Shown: piece by piece, positions 1-6,260 of the stretch | Numbering within the stretch: the first letter of the stretch is position 1 | Layout of the letters: each line of letters opens with the position of its first letter | From: DASXMX01 sp036794395 | GTDB taxonomy: Bacteria; Planctomycetota; Phycisphaerae; Tepidisphaerales; Tepidisphaeraceae | Length of the DNA stretch: 9,027 nucleotides | Reading direction: 5' to 3' | Assembly (NCBI GenBank): GCA_036794395.1 | Contig: DAIRGS010000284.1 | Span: 1-9,027, forward strand | The notes under the pieces: generated by a model | Database searches by the model: none | The model's input: the letters and a program-made list of their open reading frames with translations, nothing else | What the model was told of the DNA's origin: nothing | Position numbers and translations under genes: made by a program

Positions 1-63
1 GCCCCACCCATTCGAAGAATGTCTGCCCCACCAAGTCACTCCACCGTCGAGTTGACTGGCAGA
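1..63. other. Intergenic tail with small repeat fragments
   Basis: This is the 3' flank of the minus-strand acetyltransferase gene. It carries the octamer GCCCCACC twice in direct orientation (1-8 and 25-32), separated by the small palindrome ATTC-GAA-GAAT (10-20). It may be the end of a dispersed intergenic repeat cut by the window edge, but there is too little sequence to decide. No gene is seen here. Confidence 0.25.
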
Positions 64-525
64 TCAGTTCCTTCCACTGAGCATTTCCTCCATAACCCGA
101 TAATGCGACATCCCCATCCCCATTCGTTGATAAGTCCGCTGCGCCGTCGCGTTGTTTTCCTCAACATACAGCCGGAGCCCAACCCCTCCCGAAGTGCTTA
201 CCAGCGACCGGACGTGATCGTACAGCGCGGTAAAAACACCTCGACGCCGATAGTCAGGAGCGACATATACGCTTTGAATCCACCAGATCATCCCATTTCG
301 CCAGTCGCTCCACTCAAAAGTAATCATCAGTTGCCCCACTGGCACATCATCGATCGTGGCAAGAAAATATCGGCCCTTTGATGCATCTTCGAGAACCGCT
401 CGAACGCCGCGATCGACCGTTTCGCGGTCGAGACTCAGTGACTCAGTCTCGGTTGCCATCCGGCAGTTTGATTCGACGATAAACGATGCATCTTCCGATC
501 GCGCGCTTCGAACATTCATTTTCAT
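64..525 (-). CDS. GNAT family N-acetyltransferase
   Basis: A 153-aa cytoplasmic acetyltransferase that should transfer an acetyl group from acetyl-CoA to an amine; the substrate cannot be read from sequence. A single GNAT fold fills the protein. Residues 4-20 form the first strand and helix, 53-70 the central strands (YFLATIDDVPVGQLMITFEW region), and 85-105 motif A, where SVYVAPDYRRRGVFTAL carries the R-R-x-G-type pyrophosphate-binding loop. Residues 116-140 are motif B (LRLYVEENNATAQRTYQRMG). The length is normal for the family. I chose the ATG at 525 because AAGGTG lies 8 nt upstream; an upstream extension to 657 would run through the neighbour's promoter. It is divergent from the glycosyltransferase gene with about 93 bp between starts, and nothing ties the two functionally. 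The family call is firm and the substrate is unknown. Confidence 0.88.
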   Translation of the reverse strand: MKMNVRSARSEDASFIVESNCRMATETESLSLDRETVDRGVRAVLEDASKGRYFLATIDDVPVGQLMITFEWSDWRNGMIWWIQSVYVAPDYRRRGVFTALYDHVRSLVSTSGGVGLRLYVEENNATAQRTYQRMGMGMSHYRVMEEMLSGRN

Positions 526-576
526 CTTTTCGTCACCTTTCGAATCAATTTGCTCCCGTTGGCAAACGATGCGTTT

Positions 577-605
577 TTGCCGATGGTAGGGGGGTACACT
601 ATACT
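577..605 (+). promoter_or_regulatory. Sigma-70-like promoter of the glycosyltransferase gene
   Basis: TTGCCG (577-582) and TATACT (600-605) are separated by exactly 17 nt, close to the TTGACA/TATAAT consensus. The predicted transcription start, about 7 nt downstream near 612, would leave a leader of only about 7 nt before the ATG at 619. This argues against the in-frame upstream starts at 550 (TTG) and 583 (ATG). The call is based on hexamer matching only. Confidence 0.45.
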
Positions 606-618
606 TCCGCCCGACAGG

Positions 619-2223
619 ATGGATGTACCCACTTCGAATACCCTCCCGAAGCTGCAATACGCCAGCCCTTCGATCCGGCAGGTCGCCCTGTCGGATTGGA
701 TGCTGGCTTTTGCCGATCGCAATCGCCTCAAGCTTTTTGCGGCGATCACGGTCATCTATCTGCTGGGCTTCAATGGCCAGTGGCGGCTAGAGCCCGACAG
801 TGCTCTCTATCTCACCATCGGCCGCAATCTGGCCAATGGCGAAGGCTTTACCTATCAGGACATGATTCATCGGCTCGCGTTTCCGGGGCTGCCCCGGCTG
901 TTCGCGGGCGTGTTCATACTTTTTCATACCGACAAGCTGCTGCCGCATCTGATTCTGATGCTGCTGATCGGCTTCTGCACGCTGGGACTAACCTACCGCC
1001 TGTTCCTTCTTCACGTAGGCCGGCCCACTGCTGTGTTAGTCACGGTCGGCGTCGGCATCAGCCGGCTGTTTTATCGATATTGCTTCGAGCTGCTGAGCGA
1101 TATGCCGTTCCTGCTGGGTGTGATGGCGTTTTTAGTCGGATATGAAGCGGTTTTCTGCCGGCGAGACCCGACTGATCCAAATCGTCATGCGCGCGTTCCC
1201 TGGTACGATTGGTTCTTCCTGATCGGCGGGTTTTCAATCGCGGTTGTCATGCGCCCAACCATGTGGGCGCTGTGCGTAGCGGCGTTTCTGGCATTGGTGT
1301 GGTCGGCAATCCGCGGCCCGTATCGCACCCGCCCGCTCCTGGTCTGCGGGGCGATGGGCATTGTCGTTTTCTTCTTCTGGCTGAAGGCGCGCCACGTTGA
1401 AAACTCACTTGGCCAATACGAGGAAAACTTCAACTACCGTTTTTCTCACTTCTCGACGTTGATCCACACCATGTTCGTCGAATACGCGCCCCGGCTTTTT
1501 GAAGCCACGCTCTCCCAGGCCCTGTTTGGCACCCGGCTTGGACCCGGGCTCAATACACTTGCCGGCATCGCGGTTCTGGGCCTGGGAGTTAGTTTATTTT
1601 GGAGACGGCCACTGTGGGGGTTATGGGTGGGTATGACCGTGGTGATGGTATTAGTGGCGATCAAGCCGCTCGATCGCTATTTCCTGGAAGTGCTTCCGTT
1701 GCTGGTGTTTGGGTGGTGGACCGCATTGCGGTGGTTTGAACACCGTTTTCCGGGCAAGTGGGCTACGGCGGTCTTCGCCGGCCTGTTTCTGTTGGGCGGA
1801 ACCACCAACCTGTTACGGATCGCCGAGTTTGTCATCGAACAGCACCGACGACCGTTCTTGGAGTATTACAAAGAAGGACGGTTCGGCTCGATCGATAAAG
1901 TCGCGCGAATGCTCGAACATCGGGTAGAGCCCGATGCGTGGGTGATTGCACCGCCGAAAGTCGCCCGGATTCTCACATTTTTGAGCAAGCGCCACGTGAT
2001 CGAGCCAACCCCGGAATACAACTGGGTCAGCGCGAGTTATCACACCGTTTACCTGCTTGAGCCACTGGCGGCACCCGCCCGTAATTGGGTGGCCGCCCAG
2101 CATTCCACGCTCGGACCCAGAATCGGCCCGGAAATCCCTGGCCGCTATGAGCCCGACAATCCCGCCCCGTGGGTCCTCCGGCGGGTTATCCCCCTTGTTC
2201 CGCAGACGCGCCCCAGCGAGTGA
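619..2223 (+). CDS. Multi-pass membrane glycosyltransferase, GT-C fold (PMT/ArnT-like)
   Basis: A 534-aa integral membrane protein resembling the GT-C class of polyprenyl-phosphate-sugar dependent glycosyltransferases (PMT/ArnT/GT39-GT83-like). These move a lipid-linked sugar onto an acceptor on the outer face of the membrane. After the first membrane segment (about 38-53) comes WRLEPDSALYLTIGRNLANG (about 55-74); its E58/D60 fit the acidic first extracytoplasmic loop characteristic of the class. Further hydrophobic segments lie near 94-127, 133-152, 163-180, 199-229, 241-257, 311-329, 332-348, 357-370 and 381-397. DRYFLEVLPLLVFGWW (352-367) fits the late R-Y-xx-P-L-P-type segment of these enzymes. 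A soluble, probably periplasmic, C-terminal part of about 125 residues follows. I chose the ATG at 619 because a promoter at 577-605 makes earlier starts unlikely; there is no good Shine-Dalgarno. Sugar donor and acceptor are unknown and no glycan cluster surrounds it. Confidence 0.8.
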   Translation: MDVPTSNTLPKLQYASPSIRQVALSDWMLAFADRNRLKLFAAITVIYLLGFNGQWRLEPDSALYLTIGRNLANGEGFTYQDMIHRLAFPGLPRLFAGVFILFHTDKLLPHLILMLLIGFCTLGLTYRLFLLHVGRPTAVLVTVGVGISRLFYRYCFELLSDMPFLLGVMAFLVGYEAVFCRRDPTDPNRHARVPWYDWFFLIGGFSIAVVMRPTMWALCVAAFLALVWSAIRGPYRTRPLLVCGAMGIVVFFFWLKARHVENSLGQYEENFNYRFSHFSTLIHTMFVEYAPRLFEATLSQALFGTRLGPGLNTLAGIAVLGLGVSLFWRRPLWGLWVGMTVVMVLVAIKPLDRYFLEVLPLLVFGWWTALRWFEHRFPGKWATAVFAGLFLLGGTTNLLRIAEFVIEQHRRPFLEYYKEGRFGSIDKVARMLEHRVEPDAWVIAPPKVARILTFLSKRHVIEPTPEYNWVSASYHTVYLLEPLAAPARNWVAAQHSTLGPRIGPEIPGRYEPDNPAPWVLRRVIPLVPQTRPSE

Positions 2224-2225
2224 AG

Positions 2226-2366
2226 ATCTACAGGGCTATCGCATGTGCCGTCACTGGGAGTGCGAGGCTCCCGCCGAGCGCATTTTTTGGTCACATTGGC
2301 TCGGCAGGAGCCTCGCACTCCCGAAATGAGTCGCGGGCCAGGGACATGCAATCGCCCTGTAAAGAT
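2226..2366. repeat. Nested imperfect palindrome, dispersed-repeat candidate
   Basis: Two sets of inverted arms are nested around one centre. The inner arms 2256-2278 and 2300-2322 pair at 22 of 23 positions; each carries the core GTGCGAGGCTC or its complement, around a 21-nt loop containing TTTTTT. The outer arms 2226-2246 and 2344-2366 share ACAGGGC and GCATGT with small gaps (ATCT-ACAGGGC...GCATGT against the complement of ACATGC...GCCCTGT-AAAGAT). The whole spans about 140 bp between two co-oriented genes. It encodes nothing convincing and could fold as a long RNA hairpin ending the glycosyltransferase transcript. The architecture is that of a MITE or REP-type element, though no target-site duplication is obvious. 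Confidence 0.7.
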
Positions 2367-2388
2367 ATGCACGCCTACACGGCCTTCC

Positions 2389-2417
2389 TTGAGCGATCCT
2401 CCCCTCGCCCCTAGAAT
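2389..2417 (+). promoter_or_regulatory. Sigma-70-like promoter of the helicase gene
   Basis: TTGAGC (2389-2394) and TAGAAT (2412-2417) stand exactly 17 nt apart, just after the large palindrome. Transcription would begin near 2424. That rules out the ATG codons at 2245 and 2326 and leaves starts near 2448-2458 for the helicase. The call is based on hexamer matching only. Confidence 0.45.
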
Positions 2418-2457
2418 TACGCCCCGAACCGGTGAGAAGAAAGCGAGATGCGTTTCC

Positions 2458-3870
2458 TTGAGCGATAAAACCGATCACGCACCAGTCCCAGAGGCGTTTG
2501 CCGCCCTGGGCGTCAGGCCGTCCGTGTTACGCGCCCTGGCCGAGGCCAAGTTTGTTACGCCCTCCGAAATCCAGGCGATGTTGATCCCGCGCGCGTTGGC
2601 AGGGGTCGATATCCTCGGACAGGCACGCACCGGCACGGGCAAAACCGCCGCGTTTGCCATTCCACTTTTCTGCAAATTGGAGAAGGGTAAAGCCACTCAG
2701 GCAATTATTCTCGTTCCCACGCGCGAGCTGGCCGTTCAGGTCGATGCTGAAGTGAAACGGCTTGGGCAATACACGCCCATTCGCTCAGTGCCGGTCTATG
2801 GCGGCCAAAAGATTGCCGCGCAGATGAAATTCCTCAAGCATCATCCCGAGATCATTATCGGCACGCCCGGCCGGGTCATCGATCTGCTGGACCGCCGGAT
2901 CATCAGCTTCGAGAACATCCGCTTCGCCATCCTCGATGAAGTCGATCGCATGCTCGACATCGGCTTTCGCGACGACATTCGCAATATTCTTTCCCGCATC
3001 AAGGGCGTTCGACGGCAGGCAGGCGATGGCCAGGACGCGGCAGGGCACCAGACGATGTTCGTATCGGCGACGATCTCGCCCGAGATCGAAAAGCTCAGCC
3101 GGCAATACATGCGGGAGCCGGTCGAGAAGCTGATTGCCCCGGGCGCCGATGAAAGCCCGACCGTGGCGGAGGTTCAGCAGTATTACCTGTCGGTCGAGCC
3201 TTGGGATAAGTACCGCCTGCTGCGAATGCTGCTTGAGAAGGAAAACCCCGATCTGGCCATCGTCTTCTGCCGGACCAAGCGCGGCGCGGAAAAGGTGGCA
3301 AAACGGCTGCATGCCGATGGCATCGAATGCCGCGAGATTCACGGCAACCTGGCGCAAAACAAACGCGATCGCGTGATGAAAGGTTTCCGCAACAACAAGT
3401 TCGATGTGCTCGTGGCGACAGACCTGGCCAGCCGGGGCATCGACGTCGCGGATATTAGCCACATTATTAATTACGATGTGCCCGAGGATCCGGAGGCGTA
3501 TGTCCACCGTGTCGGGCGAACCGCGCGCATGGGCGCTACAGGCAAGGCGTTCATGTTTGTTACCAAAGAGCAGGGGGACGAGCTGACCAAGATCGAATCA
3601 CTGATCAACATGGTCATCCCCCCGGCCAAGCTTGAAGGTTTCGAGCCCAATCCGCCCCCGGCGGATTGGACGACCGAAAAACCCGGCGCCTTCACCCCAT
3701 CGAGCCCAAGCACGCCGCAGCCCAGCCGCTTTGAGCGCGCTTACAGTCCCAGTTCTAAACCCGTCGCACCCGGCGGCGATGAAAATGCGACGCCCGTGGT
3801 GCTACAGGCACCGCCTCGAACGCTGGGTAGCAAGATCCCCATTACCCGCCGCCATAAACGCCGCCGGTAG
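2458..3870 (+). CDS. DEAD-box ATP-dependent RNA helicase (RhlE/CsdA-like), DEVD variant
   Basis: A cytoplasmic RNA helicase of about 470 aa that unwinds short RNA duplexes with ATP; such proteins act in ribosome assembly, mRNA decay and cold adaptation. Counting from the TTG at 2458, the motifs are: F-x-x-LGV near 14, Q motif TPSEIQ (Q39), motif I ARTGTGKT (56-63), Ia PTREL, GG in YGGQ, Ib TPGR, motif II DEVD (160-163) in place of DEAD, III SAT (203-205), IV AIVFCRTK, V ATDLASRGID (320-329) and VI HRVGRTAR (350-357). A loop of about 18 residues (182-199) before motif III is longer than usual. The last 80 residues are Pro/Ser-rich and end in a basic RRHKRRR tail, probably disordered and RNA-binding. 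TTG 2458 is the first in-frame start after the promoter. No ATG is usable unless a one-base indel at about 2451 is assumed. The helicase call is firm; the exact start is not. Confidence 0.9.
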   Translation: MSDKTDHAPVPEAFAALGVRPSVLRALAEAKFVTPSEIQAMLIPRALAGVDILGQARTGTGKTAAFAIPLFCKLEKGKATQAIILVPTRELAVQVDAEVKRLGQYTPIRSVPVYGGQKIAAQMKFLKHHPEIIIGTPGRVIDLLDRRIISFENIRFAILDEVDRMLDIGFRDDIRNILSRIKGVRRQAGDGQDAAGHQTMFVSATISPEIEKLSRQYMREPVEKLIAPGADESPTVAEVQQYYLSVEPWDKYRLLRMLLEKENPDLAIVFCRTKRGAEKVAKRLHADGIECREIHGNLAQNKRDRVMKGFRNNKFDVLVATDLASRGIDVADISHIINYDVPEDPEAYVHRVGRTARMGATGKAFMFVTKEQGDELTKIESLINMVIPPAKLEGFEPNPPPADWTTEKPGAFTPSSPSTPQPSRFERAYSPSSKPVAPGGDENATPVVLQAPPRTLGSKIPITRRHKRRR

Positions 3871-3905
3871 GGCCGGAGCTGAGATTTGCCGCGCGCCCTC
3901 TTGCC

Positions 3906-3926
3906 CCCTCTCCCTCCGGGAGAGGG
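3906..3926. terminator. Hairpin between convergent genes
   Basis: CCCTCTCCC (3906-3914) and GGGAGAGGG (3918-3926) form a perfect 9-bp stem with a TCC loop. There is no T-run on either side, so it is not a classical intrinsic terminator. Its position between the ends of the convergent helicase and nnrE genes suits a bidirectional transcription barrier or mRNA end protector. The extended string through 3938 (CTGGGGTGAGGG) looks like a common intergenic boilerplate repeat of high-GC bacteria, which is recalled and not searched. Confidence 0.45.
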
Positions 3927-4005
3927 CTGGGGTGAGGGTGATTGCCAGGCGCCATTGATTTCCGAATAAGCTCGATTTCCCCGCGACACTTGAAAAGTGA
4001 CCCCG

Positions 4006-4671
4006 TCATTTCCGCCCAATATCCTCAATCAATTCTCTCGGGCACCCAATCGACCCCACCGTCACTTCCCCCAAATATTCCCTCGCTGCCTCATTAGCAA
4101 ATCCGATTTTTTCAGCGACGAAAGTCACGGTTCGCGTCGCCTTGATGCAAGCCGGGCCAAGCGGCTGCCCGGTATCGCAATCCAATCCACTGGGCAGATC
4201 GATCGCAAGCACAGGCACACCCGCCCGCTCGACCGCCGCAACAACGGCCCCAAATGGCTCGCGCGGCGCCTGTTCCAATCCCGTCCCGAAAATCGCGTCG
4301 ATGATCAGGAGCGCCGATGTATTCGCAATTTCATCGGGCGATACAGCCCTCCATTCGAGCTTCATCGCCGAGACAATATTCCAATTAATCAGCGCATCGC
4401 CCCGATACCTGGCGGGATCCACGGCCAACGCCAGCGATACATCCGCTCCCCGATTGTGCAGATACCGCGCAACCGCCAGCCCATCGCCCCCGTTGTTCCC
4501 CCCGCCGCACAGAATCAGAACTTCCCCCACGCATTCCCCATCCAGCATATCGCAAGCAACGTCCACCACCGCCCGAGCCGCGTTCTCCATCAGCACGATG
4601 CCGGGAATGTGATATTCCTCGATCGACCGCCGGTCGACCTCGCGAATTTGGGAACGGGTGAGACGGAGCAT
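4006..4671 (-). CDS. nnrE: NAD(P)H-hydrate epimerase (YjeF N-terminal domain)
   Basis: A 221-aa cytoplasmic repair enzyme that interconverts the R and S forms of hydrated NADH/NADPH so that the S-specific dehydratase can restore the cofactor. Family signatures run in order: GIVLMENAARAV (24-35), CGGGNNGGDGLAVARYL (55-71), LIIDAIFGTGL (122-132) around the catalytic-region Asp, and IDLPSGLDCDTGQPLG (158-172). The C-terminal strand VTFVAEKIGF closes the fold. It is a stand-alone epimerase: the NnrD dehydratase domain often fused behind it is absent, so a partner must be encoded elsewhere. I chose the ATG at 4671 because GAGG lies 6 nt upstream and the family N-terminus (L-T-x-x-Q-I-R-E-V-D) follows at once. 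It is divergent from the RHH-like gene and convergent with the helicase. Confidence 0.92.
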   Translation of the reverse strand: MLRLTRSQIREVDRRSIEEYHIPGIVLMENAARAVVDVACDMLDGECVGEVLILCGGGNNGGDGLAVARYLHNRGADVSLALAVDPARYRGDALINWNIVSAMKLEWRAVSPDEIANTSALLIIDAIFGTGLEQAPREPFGAVVAAVERAGVPVLAIDLPSGLDCDTGQPLGPACIKATRTVTFVAEKIGFANEAAREYLGEVTVGSIGCPRELIEDIGRK

Positions 4672-4695
4672 GCAGAACCTCGATTGGGAAAAACA

Positions 4696-4711
4696 ATTGT
4701 CCTTCGACAAT
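4696..4711 (-). promoter_or_regulatory. Small inverted repeat in the nnrE leader
   Basis: ATTGTC (4696-4701) and GACAAT (4706-4711) are perfect 6-nt inverted arms around CTTC. Read on the minus strand, the hairpin is followed by TGTTTTT, about 25 nt before the nnrE ATG. It could be an operator shared by the divergent pair or a weak attenuator. A TTGTGG-17-GACAAT arrangement also overlaps it as a poor promoter candidate. The arms are short, so chance is possible. Confidence 0.25.
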
Positions 4712-4731
4712 GCACCGGCCACAACGCTCAT

Positions 4732-4763
4732 TGTAAGTGCCAAATCATGTAAGTGCCAAATCA
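4732..4763. repeat. Perfect tandem 16-bp repeat, candidate operator
   Basis: TGTAAGTGCCAAATCA occurs twice back to back (4732-4747 and 4748-4763) with no mismatch, in the 140-bp gap between the divergent nnrE and the RHH-like gene. A 16-bp spacing is about one and a half helical turns. RHH proteins often bind tandem sites and repress their own promoter, so an autoregulatory operator is a reasonable inference. The palindrome CACGTG (4762-4767) and a TTGACC hexamer (4772-4777) lie at its downstream edge, but no well-spaced -10 was found for that hexamer. Confidence 0.6.
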
Positions 4764-4811
4764 CGTGCCGATTGACCTTGATGCTGTTAAACTGTCGCGA
4801 GAGACGCAACT

Positions 4812-5063
4812 ATGACACTTTCAATTGTGCTTCCACCAGAGATGGAAAAACGACTCATCGATGAGGCGGAGCGTCATGGAGTCGATGCATCAGCGTATGC
4901 CAGCCAGCTTCTAAAGGACCGCTTGGAAGCCGCGGGACCACATACACCCATAGCAAACGACATCGATCAAGCGCTCGACGATTTCTTTGAGGCCAATCCG
5001 GAGTCTCTGCCACCCTCGCCGCCCGACTTATCCCGAGCCGATTTCTACTCGGATCATAACTGA
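4812..5063 (+). CDS. Small ribbon-helix-helix-like protein, antitoxin-type
   Basis: An 83-aa acidic protein. Residues 2-7 (TLSIVLP) fit the DNA-contacting strand of a ribbon-helix-helix fold, residues 8-22 (PEMEKRLIDEAERHG) the first helix and 25-40 (DASAYASQLLKDRLEA) the second. The tail from about 45 is acidic and proline-containing (DDFFEANPESLPPSPPDLS), like the toxin-binding tails of antitoxins. It would bind DNA as a dimer, and the tandem 16-bp repeat about 50 nt upstream is an obvious candidate target. The Shine-Dalgarno is weak (GAGAG, 8 nt from ATG). No toxin gene follows: only a 24-codon ORF overlaps its stop. The fold is inferred from pattern, not homology search; it may be a plain orphan regulator. 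Confidence 0.7.
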   Translation: MTLSIVLPPEMEKRLIDEAERHGVDASAYASQLLKDRLEAAGPHTPIANDIDQALDDFFEANPESLPPSPPDLSRADFYSDHN

Positions 5064-5137
5064 TGCCCATCCTTCCATACCATCGTGCAAATCCCGCGCT
5101 CCCCACCCATCCATCTCAGGCCTCTCGTCCCCGCTAG
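5063..5137 (+). pseudogene. Possible remnant of a toxin gene (24-codon ORF)
   Basis: An ATG overlaps the RHH gene's stop as TGATG, the arrangement typical of translationally coupled antitoxin-toxin pairs. The peptide begins MPIL, a plausible PIN-toxin-like opening, but continues as a Pro/His-rich string and stops after 24 codons. No PIN or RelE residues are recognisable in any frame downstream. It may be a decayed partner or simply chance. Confidence 0.2.
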
Positions 5138-5366
5138 CCTCACCCCTCCCAAAATAAACCCCCACGCCGGGGCATAGATGTACTCAGCGCCGCCCCGGAT
5201 CCTCCCAGCGCTGCCAGTCACCCCACGAGAAATCCCGCTATGGTTTGCAGCGCGCCGTTCAGCCCGAGCGCTATTCAGTTCCGACTTCAGTAGCGAGTTA
5301 AGTTCGTCCTCGCCTTTTCCGCTGTCCCGGTGCGCCGGCCCTGGCTCTGAGCATGAATTGCAGCCA
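5138..5366. other. Non-coding stretch upstream of surE
   Basis: Together with the mini-ORF before it and the surE promoter after it, this makes 340 bp without a convincing gene between the RHH-like gene and surE. It is C-rich. A weak CCCC-ACGCC-GGGG inverted pair lies near 5160-5172. I see no RNA gene, riboswitch or strong repeat. Frames open across part of it show no recognisable protein pattern. Confidence 0.5.
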
Positions 5367-5394
5367 TTGTTCCGCACAGTGATCCGCCTAGAAT
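5367..5394 (+). promoter_or_regulatory. Candidate promoter directly in front of surE
   Basis: TTGTTC (5367-5372) and TAGAAT (5389-5394) are 16 nt apart. The -10 hexamer ends only 9 nt before the ATG at 5404 and there is no Shine-Dalgarno, so the message would be leaderless or nearly so. TAGAAT is also the -10 proposed for the helicase gene. Confidence 0.35.
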
Positions 5395-5403
5395 CCCGTT
5401 CTC

Positions 5404-6171
5404 ATGTTCATCCTCCTCACCAACGACGACGGCATCCGCGCCCCCGGCTTAATCGCGATCTATCGCGAACTCACCACCCTCGGCGAAGTCCACGTCGTCG
5501 CCCCAGAAACCGTCCAAAGCGCCACCGGCCACGGCATCACCCTTTCAACGCCCCTGCTCACCAATCGCGTAACAGTCGAAGACACCTTCACCGGCACGGC
5601 CGTCGAGGGCCGCCCGGCCGACTGTGTAAAGCTCGCCGTCGCCAAAATCCTTCCGCGCCGGCCTGACCTGGTCATCAGCGGAATCAATTCCGGCGCAAAT
5701 GTGGGGATCAATGTGATCTACAGCGGCACCGTCGCCGCCGCCATCGAGGCCGCGTTCCTGGGCCTGCCAAGCATCGCCCTGTCCCTTTACCTTCGCAACG
5801 AAATCCCCATCGATTACGCAAACACCGCCCGCGTCTCCATGACCGTCATCCGCCAGATCCTCGAAGCCGGCCTCAAAGGCGGCCAGGTCGTCAGCGTTAA
5901 TCTTCCCCCGCTTCGCAAAGGCGCTTCACCCACCGGCATCAAAGTCGTCCGCCAGTGTACCAACGCCTGGATCGATACCTACGAAGAACGCAAAGACCCC
6001 CGCGGCAAATCTTACTTCTGGAACAACACCGTCTTCACTCTCGGCCAGACGGATCAGGACACAGATGTTGCCGCCCTGCGAGATGGATATATCACCGTCA
6101 CCCCCCTCCAATTCGACCTCACCCACTACCCCATGATGCGCGAATGGAAAGACCGCGAATGGACGATCTAA
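5404..6171 (+). CDS. surE: 5'/3'-nucleotidase SurE
   Basis: A 255-aa metal-dependent phosphatase of the SurE family that removes phosphate from nucleoside 5'- and 3'-monophosphates; some members also act on short polyphosphate. Family members are active as dimers or tetramers. The metal and active-site residues stand at the positions known from the Thermotoga enzyme: D8 and D9 in LLTNDDG, S39 in APETVQSATGHGIT, and N95 in ISGINSGANVG. Further signatures are GRPADCVKLA (69-78), YSGTVAAAIEA (106-116), GLPSIALS (120-127), VNLPP, and the closing YITVTPLQFDLT. Length is normal. Start at ATG 5404: the conserved N-terminal strand begins at residue 2, so no earlier start is needed. It is convergent with hisA. 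Third codon positions are strongly C-biased. Confidence 0.95.
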   Translation: MFILLTNDDGIRAPGLIAIYRELTTLGEVHVVAPETVQSATGHGITLSTPLLTNRVTVEDTFTGTAVEGRPADCVKLAVAKILPRRPDLVISGINSGANVGINVIYSGTVAAAIEAAFLGLPSIALSLYLRNEIPIDYANTARVSMTVIRQILEAGLKGGQVVSVNLPPLRKGASPTGIKVVRQCTNAWIDTYEERKDPRGKSYFWNNTVFTLGQTDQDTDVAALRDGYITVTPLQFDLTHYPMMREWKDREWTI

Positions 6172-6178
6172 GAGCTTC

Positions 6179-6197
6179 CCCGTGACACGGCTTTTTT
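6179..6197 (+). terminator. Short T-tailed hairpin after surE
   Basis: CCGT-GAC-ACGG (6180-6190) is followed by C and six T residues (6192-6197), about 8 nt after the surE stop. The stem is only 4 bp, so alone it is weak. A stronger hairpin follows at 6201-6221, and the two may work together. The GTGACACGGCTTTT string also looks like a partial copy of the CACGGG repeat family. Confidence 0.35.
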
Positions 6198-6198
6198 G

Positions 6199-6221
6199 TG
6201 GCACGGGCTTCCAGCCCGTGC
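6199..6221. repeat. CACGGG hairpin repeat, copy 1
   Basis: GCACGGGCT (6201-6209) and AGCCCGTGC (6213-6221) pair perfectly over 9 bp with a TCC loop. The leading GTGGCACGGG matches copies at 7374-7398 and 8990-9010. It lies between the ends of convergent surE and hisA and could stop transcription in both directions or stabilise 3' ends. Confidence 0.65.
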
Positions 6222-6260
6222 TGAGCGATGTCCAAAGTTTAAAAAACCACGCTTCAAATG

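Noticed and set aside
526..657. Upstream in-frame extension of the acetyltransferase
   Set aside because: ATG 525 has a good Shine-Dalgarno and the GNAT fold begins there; the extension crosses the divergent promoter.
2245..2457. Upstream in-frame extension of the helicase
   Set aside because: It translates the palindrome and lies partly before the proposed promoter; no domain is added.
2785..3507. Long open frame of 240 codons antisense to the helicase
   Set aside because: It is exactly antisense to conserved helicase motifs, shows no family pattern and is explained by high GC and codon bias.
4732..4763. CRISPR array
   Set aside because: Only two units, directly abutting with no spacers, so this is a tandem repeat.
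4006..5063. A defence or toxin system made of nnrE plus the RHH gene
   Set aside because: nnrE is a housekeeping repair enzyme with all family motifs; divergent placement alone is not evidence of a joint system.
5178..5666. 162-codon plus-strand frame overlapping the start of surE
   Set aside because: Arg/His/Pro-rich translation produced by reading C-rich surE codons out of frame.
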